The notes below the pieces were generated by a model. It was not told where the DNA came from, made no database searches, and saw only the letters and a program-made list of their open reading frames with translations. From assembly GCA_014338405.1 (NCBI GenBank), contig JTDE01000158.1:58558-122557 (forward strand): 64,000 nt of DNA, read 5' to 3'. The stretch comes from Paragonimus skrjabini miyazakii (taxonomy: Eukaryota > Platyhelminthes > Trematoda > Plagiorchiida > Troglotrematidae). The position numbers were made by a program, and so were the translations under genes. Shown here piece by piece: positions 57,585-64,000 of the stretch. Numbering within the stretch: the stretch's first letter is position 1; each line of letters opens with the position of its first letter.

Positions 57585-57708
57585 AGTGGCGACGAGCTCC
57601 AATGGGAGCGAAACTCGAGTCTAGTGCTTTTCTTTCAAAAGGGACCGACTGGAATGTCTATGGGAATGCGACAGCTGCGATCAGTTGTGGGTGATGTACA
57701 ACTTGTAA
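57585..57708 (+). mobile_element. Truncated tRNA-hammerhead SINE copy S4
   Basis: This begins at the CCCGGCAGTGGCGA block, skips the 5' strand of stem I, and continues GAGCTCC-AATG-GGAGC, GAAA, CTCGAG, GTC, TAGTGC and the common tail to GATGTACAACTTG. Stem II and the 3' half of the hammerhead are the best preserved in the family. An internal deletion removed GCACTA and the CT of the core. Confidence 0.78.
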
Positions 57709-57719
57709 TGGAAGTGAGT

Positions 57720-60060
57720 TAAATATGGTAAAGCAATACAAACGGATTGTCGCGTAGATGCGGTATCTCAATTTGAGTGGAAATTTTCAGCAAATTAAGT
57801 TTAGACAGCTATGGCGAAACATACAATAGGGGCACGGTATTTCATCTCAGATTATACCCCCAATGTTAAGTGTATCGTCTAATTGAATTGTAGCTTAAGT
57901 ACATTACTACCTCTGGCGTTTTGTGTAAATAGTTCATTGCAAGTCTTCACCCTAATGTTGAACGAAAAATGTCCCAACTGTTCAACACAGTTAGCTGAAG
58001 CGACTGAAATACTCAATGCATTTCTTGCATATGACTGAGAACCAGATGGGTTGTTACATACGTACTATACTATTTGTGATTTTAACATTTGATTGGTCCT
58101 TCAGAAGCTTTTCCAATGTAACCTCCTGGTGACTTACATCCAGGGCCTCAAACTCCGAAACTATATTTGCTGATTGTTGTGATGAATGTGTGCCTAGGAT
58201 AGTACACGATTTGGTTATTTGCAGGCATTATATTATCAGTGATACGCGCATCCGAAAAACATCTGAGTGACACTTTTATCACCGTATAGTTGATAAAATA
58301 ATTAAGTTGACGCAAACAAAAGGTAAAATGCAGAGGATGAATTATAACGAAAAAAGACAGAAGAACCTTCATCACTACTTTCACATTGCGTACATTTTTA
58401 ATCGTAAGTTATTGTTGCTACTGATTTCACCCCTTTTTAAAAAAGGTTGTTATCTGGAAAGAAATATGTTTATGAGTGGACAAATATGACCACCATAATG
58501 GGCATGAATACACACGTCACTGATCCTGGCTTAGTCTCATATGTTTTAGTGTTTTTAGCTGGTGGCTCTTAAATCCTATTGGGCCTTAGTAATGAAACAG
58601 ATTGAATAAAATAAGGCCAAACTTGATGTCTGTTTTTCATACCAACAGAAAATGTCACGAGCTGTTCACCGTGGAGTTTAGATCAGTCACACTCACGGAG
58701 TTGAAACGAGCCACGATATTGTCTTCGAATGGTGGGCATGTGTAAAACGCGTCTGATCAGCTTCGACCGATTTAGGGAAACTGTTTTGTATGAAATCAAC
58801 CCCTCTCTGCTCCTAATGCATGTCATCATAGGTTTTCGTCTCACTGTTGGCACCATTTCCACAAGCAAGCAGTCCTGTGCATAAAACGACTGTCAGAATT
58901 AAGAAAACATCATTGAAAACATCACTGACTGCGCAACAATAACCCGTCGTGTGTTTTAACTACCCAAAAATTATTGAACCGATAACCGTCAAACAATTGA
59001 TCTCGCTGCTATTCATTCACCAATAATCAATAACCCTCAATTGATTGTCTTACCAGATGCTATCTGCATGATTTAAGACAAGCTAGACTATATGCAATGC
59101 TCATGATAACCTATTTTGTGACCTCGCTGGGTGTAATTCGTTAGTAAATGAACTAGAGCGTCGTTTGTCCGCCTTGGCCTATGCTCGTTGGCTTTGGGTT
59201 CATATATTAATACTGTTTTACGGATGAATAATCAAGTGACTAACCGAGAGTACAGCATTGACTCCATCCTGCTAGTTTCAGGGAAATCATTCTTAGTCTG
59301 AATTGTATATGTATACGCTAAATTTATACGGCATTTGATTTCTAGTTCAATGTGCTGTTACATGTACAGCATATCGCTTCACAGAATATAACTAACTTAT
59401 GTAACAGGTACATCTAGGTGAGGTAGTTCATCATCTCAATGAATATTATTTTAACGTACAAAACTGTCACCAATGTGTTACTGATAATGATGGGAAAATG
59501 TTTACGGCAAGAAACAGTCTTCGAAAGAAAAAATATTACTGGTCAATTGACCCCATTTCTAACAATAAATGCAACATTAGAATAAACTCTCCCGCACAAC
59601 CACTAGCGACACTAACACTCGTTCTCCAACACTAGTTGAAGAACATACAAACCCAAATCATTCGACTTATATCGTGGGCCTGCGCTCTCAAATTCAGTTT
59701 GGTCTGAAACAAAATCGGCGCAGATGTTTCATAATTTCGAGACGATATGTTTACATCCTACGGCGGTCCAATAGCTCTCTACGAAAATAGATTTCCTACG
59801 TAGTACACATTACATATAAGGTTATGATACAATACAAACCAGTCACACCAAAAAAACAAGAAGCGTTTGTCATTAAATGCTAACGTTTCATGTTTTGTTA
59901 TCGTTGTCTACGTAAAACATCTGATTCCGTAAAACATCTGGGTAGCTACAACGGAAAAGGTCAACATTCACACTTTGCAGAAAACGAATGATTATCATTT
60001 ATAAGGAAGATCAACCGCCCGTGTCAACAATCGGTGTGCAAATATGGTCGGGCTGCGATA
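57720..60060. other. No supported gene
   Basis: AT-rich unique sequence. Small frames around 58148-58868 show no domain. Confidence 0.4.
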
Positions 60061-60071
60061 ATTTTAAGGTC

Positions 60072-60341
60072 TCAGAAGTGTAAGTGGATTGCAGGTTGAT
60101 TTGTCCCACCCGTATCTTCCGGTTGCATGGTACATGCCACTTTTAACTCAGTATGGTCCAAAGTAATCAAAAGCACGTCGTTTACAGCTTCCCAGTCTTT
60201 CGTACGATCTATTAGTGCATATGCCGTTGGATTGACCTCTGTCTCGATTGAAAAGATGGGAACCTTTGACAGAGAATGACTGAACGTATAACAAAGTGAC
60301 TGTTGAACGCGACAGTTTAACAGACAACGACAACAGAGCAT
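60072..60341 (-). CDS. Candidate exon or BEL/Pao integrase fragment
   Basis: An 89-codon minus-strand frame ends in TGA and is convincingly protein-like (IETEVNPTAYALIDRTKDWE, then LLITLDHTELKVACTMQ). The neighbouring frame reads RRAFDYFGPY, stop, VKSG, and later RYGW, which resembles the DYFGP...VKSG...RYG pattern of BEL/Pao integrases. The two readings compete. One would be a host exon, the other a decayed retrotransposon. No other BEL/Pao motif was found nearby. Confidence 0.3.
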   Translation of the reverse strand: MLCCRCLLNCRVQQSLCYTFSHSLSKVPIFSIETEVNPTAYALIDRTKDWEAVNDVLLITLDHTELKVACTMQPEDTGGTNQPAIHLHF

Positions 60342-60369
60342 GAGAGCAAAAAACGGATCTCATCTAATG

Positions 60370-63300
60370 CAAGGAAAATAATGGAAACGTCACATTGTTG
60401 GCCAGATCAGCTGGTGGAGCGTATTATTGCGCAATCCATACCCAAAGCCACTAAATCTCTTTGGGGTGGTGTCGATCAATACTAACTGTCTGACCCCACG
60501 GGTGCATACACTGATGACTCAAGCAGTCTCCTCACCGTTGGTCCGATTACAAGCCGTGTTATAATGTAGGGTCCAGAGGTCAGCCGTACCTGTTGTTGTT
60601 ACCTTCATGTTTCATGAAATCGAACATCTTACATCCATGAGCGATAATAGTAGACCAAATGGTATCACCTCGCGGCATATCTCTTCATTCATCATTGATG
60701 AATTGAATCGAAAATCTCAGTGCTTCAAGTCGATGTGAATAAGGATGTTGGAGACTGCCAACTATCAGTTTGGAAAATTTATCTCATGATATAATTTAAG
60801 TGGAAGATTTTAGTAATTGTTAAGCAACGATAGAGACTAGTTTGGAAAGTTTGATAATTTGCACACCAGTTTCTCATTAGGCAGGTAGCCGTATAATTTA
60901 CTTAAAGGTTTAAATCGCGAGCGAAATCTGTTGAGGGCAATGGATAAAAGATTTTACAATCTAATGTGATTTGATATTAAGCAACATTAGGTGCACTGCA
61001 AACGCGTTTAACTGTATGACAAACCGTTTCGTTAAATATACTTATCAGAATGTCGTCGTCGTAACACTATTTGACGTTCCCACATTGAGACGGTTTGATA
61101 ATTTGTGTTATTCCATTTTCTTATATAAAGGTTTAGCATTCACTGTGAAATTGGTCAAATGGTAAGCTTAATTTCTATCTTTTGCTTTCACTCAAATCAG
61201 GGTAAATTTGGTCCTTCTGAATAGTCAAGATAAGAAGTCTTTCAATATCAGTTTGACAACAGATGTGTGTGCGTGTGCAATATCCACACGAAACATTTTT
61301 GTGATTTGAGTTTCGTTATGCGTGACAGGTGAACAAACAAACTCGACAACTCTGATGCTGAACCGACGTTGTTTACAATGGATATCCATTTAGGACTACT
61401 AGCCGTGAAACATCTCTTGACTGCCATGGTTTGTTTTGTCCAATGTGTTGGACGATACGTGAAAATAATTCAGCAATTCAATCCTTTTCAGTAAAAATTG
61501 GAAACTGCTCGTTTGTTGACAAGTTCGCATGTTCATAAGCACACAGCCATAACAAACTCTACGCTGAACATCCAAGACGTCACAGGTAGATATTTTCGCC
61601 AGCCTTATTAGAAAACGAAACAAGTAGAAATGTTGGCAGCCCAAGTGGTTAAGCGTACAGCACAATTCGAGCACGAGACAGGCATGTGAGAAACAGGAAA
61701 ATGGTGAAAGGAGTAATAAATGGTTAGCAAATCATCACACCTTATCGGAGAGAGAAACGCTATGGGCAATAAGCGGTAGCTATTAGTTCGTTCATGTGTC
61801 CATGTTAAATGATGAATCTATGTGAAATGCTGGAATATCGCAGACTGTGAAGTGAGTGAACTGCACTACTATGACACCCGTTTTCCAGCCGGCTAATTTG
61901 TGGTCCGATGGGTTACACAGCTACCGATGAGTAGCCACCGACAGCTTCGAACCTGTGGTGATATCAAACAGATACGTTGTACTGTAAAACTGCAGTAAAA
62001 TCACTATGGAAACCCCGGTAACGATTGTGCCTTCTTATTCCCTGATGTGTTCCGATGTTCGGAAAATTGTAATATTCGTGCAGTTTCGTTCGTTATGTTC
62101 TTCTTTACTTTTGATCACTTGGTCTCACTTCATTTGAAATTATCAGATACACAGGTTGATCACCTAAGAACTGAAGCGATGTACTGGCGATGTAATCTGC
62201 TAGAACATGTATAACACGCGGATAGCAGATTCTTCTAAATCACTAGTCTAATACTGTAATGACAGTTAGATTTTGCAGTAGTACATTTTCAATCGTTCAC
62301 TTAGTAAACTTAGTAAACTTGACAAAATGGCTGAACGAATAATCCCCGTGCAAATATTCTGGGACGTTTTTCCATCAAACATCGATGGAGCTCAGATGCA
62401 CTGATCCGTTATGTAGTTCTACACGAATGAAGAATTGTCAGGTAATACTCTTAACAGTATCGTGGAATAGGTGGACCTTCTGGTAACAGCGAACTGGAGT
62501 TATTGATATGCTCTTGATGATCTTAGGTAATTAGGGAGAAGGAGCTACGTTCGTTTTGATATAAACCACTTTGTAAGCTATTGTAAATGCGTAAGCTAAG
62601 TCAAATTTTCGTTTCAGTGCAAGGATGTCCAACGGACGTCCGAACTTCAATGAACTAAGTTCAGCTGTTTTATTTCATCAAACGCAGTGTAAGGAATCAT
62701 TATTAAAAATAAATCAACTAATTACCAAATGTACTTTTCCGTAAAACTCGGATATCTGAGGTAGAAAAATGATATCATCCGTCCCAAGAGCTCCGGCTAC
62801 ATTTAAGTAATTTATCATTGCACTATTACGTAGGTTCATTGCGCTAAGTGTTGTGTTACCATATAGATGGCTTAGTTGGCTTTAGGAGGAAAACCCCATA
62901 TCATTTATACAGAACAAATGTGACTGGGACTAGTCGAAGGTCTGACAGAAAGATTAATCTGCTTAGATATGTTAGTGCGTACAACACTCGCATAGGGTGA
63001 ATATGTGTGTGTGTGAACCAGAGGGATATTGAACACTTGTAACCAAACCAAGTATAGGGTGTGCTTGTTGTTATAGTTATGCGTGAACAGGAGTTGATTA
63101 CTGAATTAACTCGTGGGGCTTCTCTGCGGCGGAAGTATATTCATTGAGTTCTAAGGGCTAATCAGCCGCCTTCATTATCTGCTTTACGACTGGGGTGCCC
63201 AATCAAAATGAAATGTATGTGACCCTTATCATTTAAACCATCTGTTACTTACATACGTTGTGTTTTTAACTATTTCTAGTAGTACTGGGACAAATCGTCC

Positions 63301-64000
63301 AAAAGTAACATATTTCACAGAGTTGTTTGTTCGGGAGCAATGCTGAATTATCAGACTCTATGGTCGTGTAACACTTAATATTTTCACTGTTCTGACGTCA
63401 GTACAACATAACACTTCGCGAGAGCCAGAAAGTTGAATCTTACGTTTAATGAGTTTTTAAAATGCCATCAACCAACAAACACGGTTAATAAAGTTCGGAA
63501 GAATTGGTTACTTGTTCCAATTAGTTTCACATCAACTCATTTTCTTAAACATTGGGAAAGCTTGTGCGATTTACTAAAAGTTGGTTAGTGCATCATCTGA
63601 ATGAAGCTTAGATGAATTTTCCGCTTTGCGCTCCTTCGACCACAATTACTGCGGACGATAAACTCTCTCTTTTCCGTCACAACGCAAAGACGTTCACTAA
63701 ATTTCATTAAACCATCACGTTTAAGCGCCAACCTAGAGATTGTTATATTAGTTCGATTTCAAACGATTGGCAGCCGTTCAGTCCGTTGAGGGGATTACCA
63801 ATTACAATTACGTTGACCTTCCATACAAAATATGAGATTAAAGCAGTTAAATATCTTACTTAGCTCTGCGCATTGACAAACCAGCCTATCGAACATGTTG
63901 CTTAAAATTGGAATCTTGACGGATGAAGTATTATGAACAATTTATTTTATACGGCTATTCAAACGAATACAATTTATGGAATCCGCTCAGTGCTAATTGT
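60370..64000. other. No supported gene
   Basis: Unique AT-rich sequence to the end of the window. A short duplicated ACTTAGTAA pair at 62299-62319 and scattered frames below 95 codons are all I see. Confidence 0.4.

Noticed and set aside
1..64000. CRISPR arrays, bacterial operons, ribosome binding sites or plasmid origins
   Set aside because: There is no regular spaced repeat array or dense coding. Splice-like signals, SINEs and PLEs indicate a eukaryotic genome.

Overview
This looks like a piece of a parasitic flatworm genome, most likely a trematode and possibly a cestode. It is AT-rich, has almost no long open reading frames, carries a 100-N scaffold gap, and is full of short decayed retroelements. 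Three things point to Platyhelminthes: tRNA-like repeats with embedded hammerhead ribozymes (as in schistosome Sm-alpha elements), a Penelope-like element (PLE) with a GIY-YIG endonuclease, and Ty3/Gypsy pol debris. The assignment is inferred from repeat types. No species can be named.

The clearest content is mobile DNA. (1) A tRNA-like, hammerhead-bearing SINE family lies at 241-630, 20111-20648, 56577-56836 and 57585-57708. The first two copies carry an inverted copy of their own 3' end, and the second is bounded by a 12-bp target-site duplication (TSD). (2) A foldback family lies at 4564-4837 and 48277-48639, with 13- and 16-bp TSDs, plus a one-armed copy at 24035-24200. Every arm contains a 47-nt compact hammerhead-like motif. 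(3) A truncated PLE (37845-38890) keeps the end of the reverse transcriptase and a GIY-YIG endonuclease between inverted repeats that each hold a hammerhead core. (4) Two LTRs lie at 30888-31410 and 48866-49396. The second is a clean solo LTR with a 4-bp TSD. (5) A decayed Ty3/Gypsy pol lies at 53736-55540. (6) A second tRNA-derived SINE lies at 34041-34305, 40201-40465 and 45553-45795. (7) Two unnamed families occur in pairs (2940-3300 with 5170-5545; 29883-30287 with 38903-39280).

Host coding sequence is sparse. The best candidates are short minus-strand exons. A two-exon model at 21244-20662 has GT/AG splice sites and matching phase. A frame at 16721-16503 carries a CxCx5CxH motif like a SWIM zinc finger, near a basic 106-codon frame at 16149-15829. 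Other protein-like frames lie at 27524-26817, 8100-7918, 10327-10271 and 60341-60072. None could be tied to a named protein, so all have low to moderate confidence. The rest looks like intronic or intergenic sequence.

The main theme is that three unrelated repeat families in one 64-kb window each carry hammerhead ribozyme cores. Two of them, the SINE and the foldback element, exist as self-inverted copies with long TSDs, which suggests a shared, possibly PLE-type, mobilisation route.
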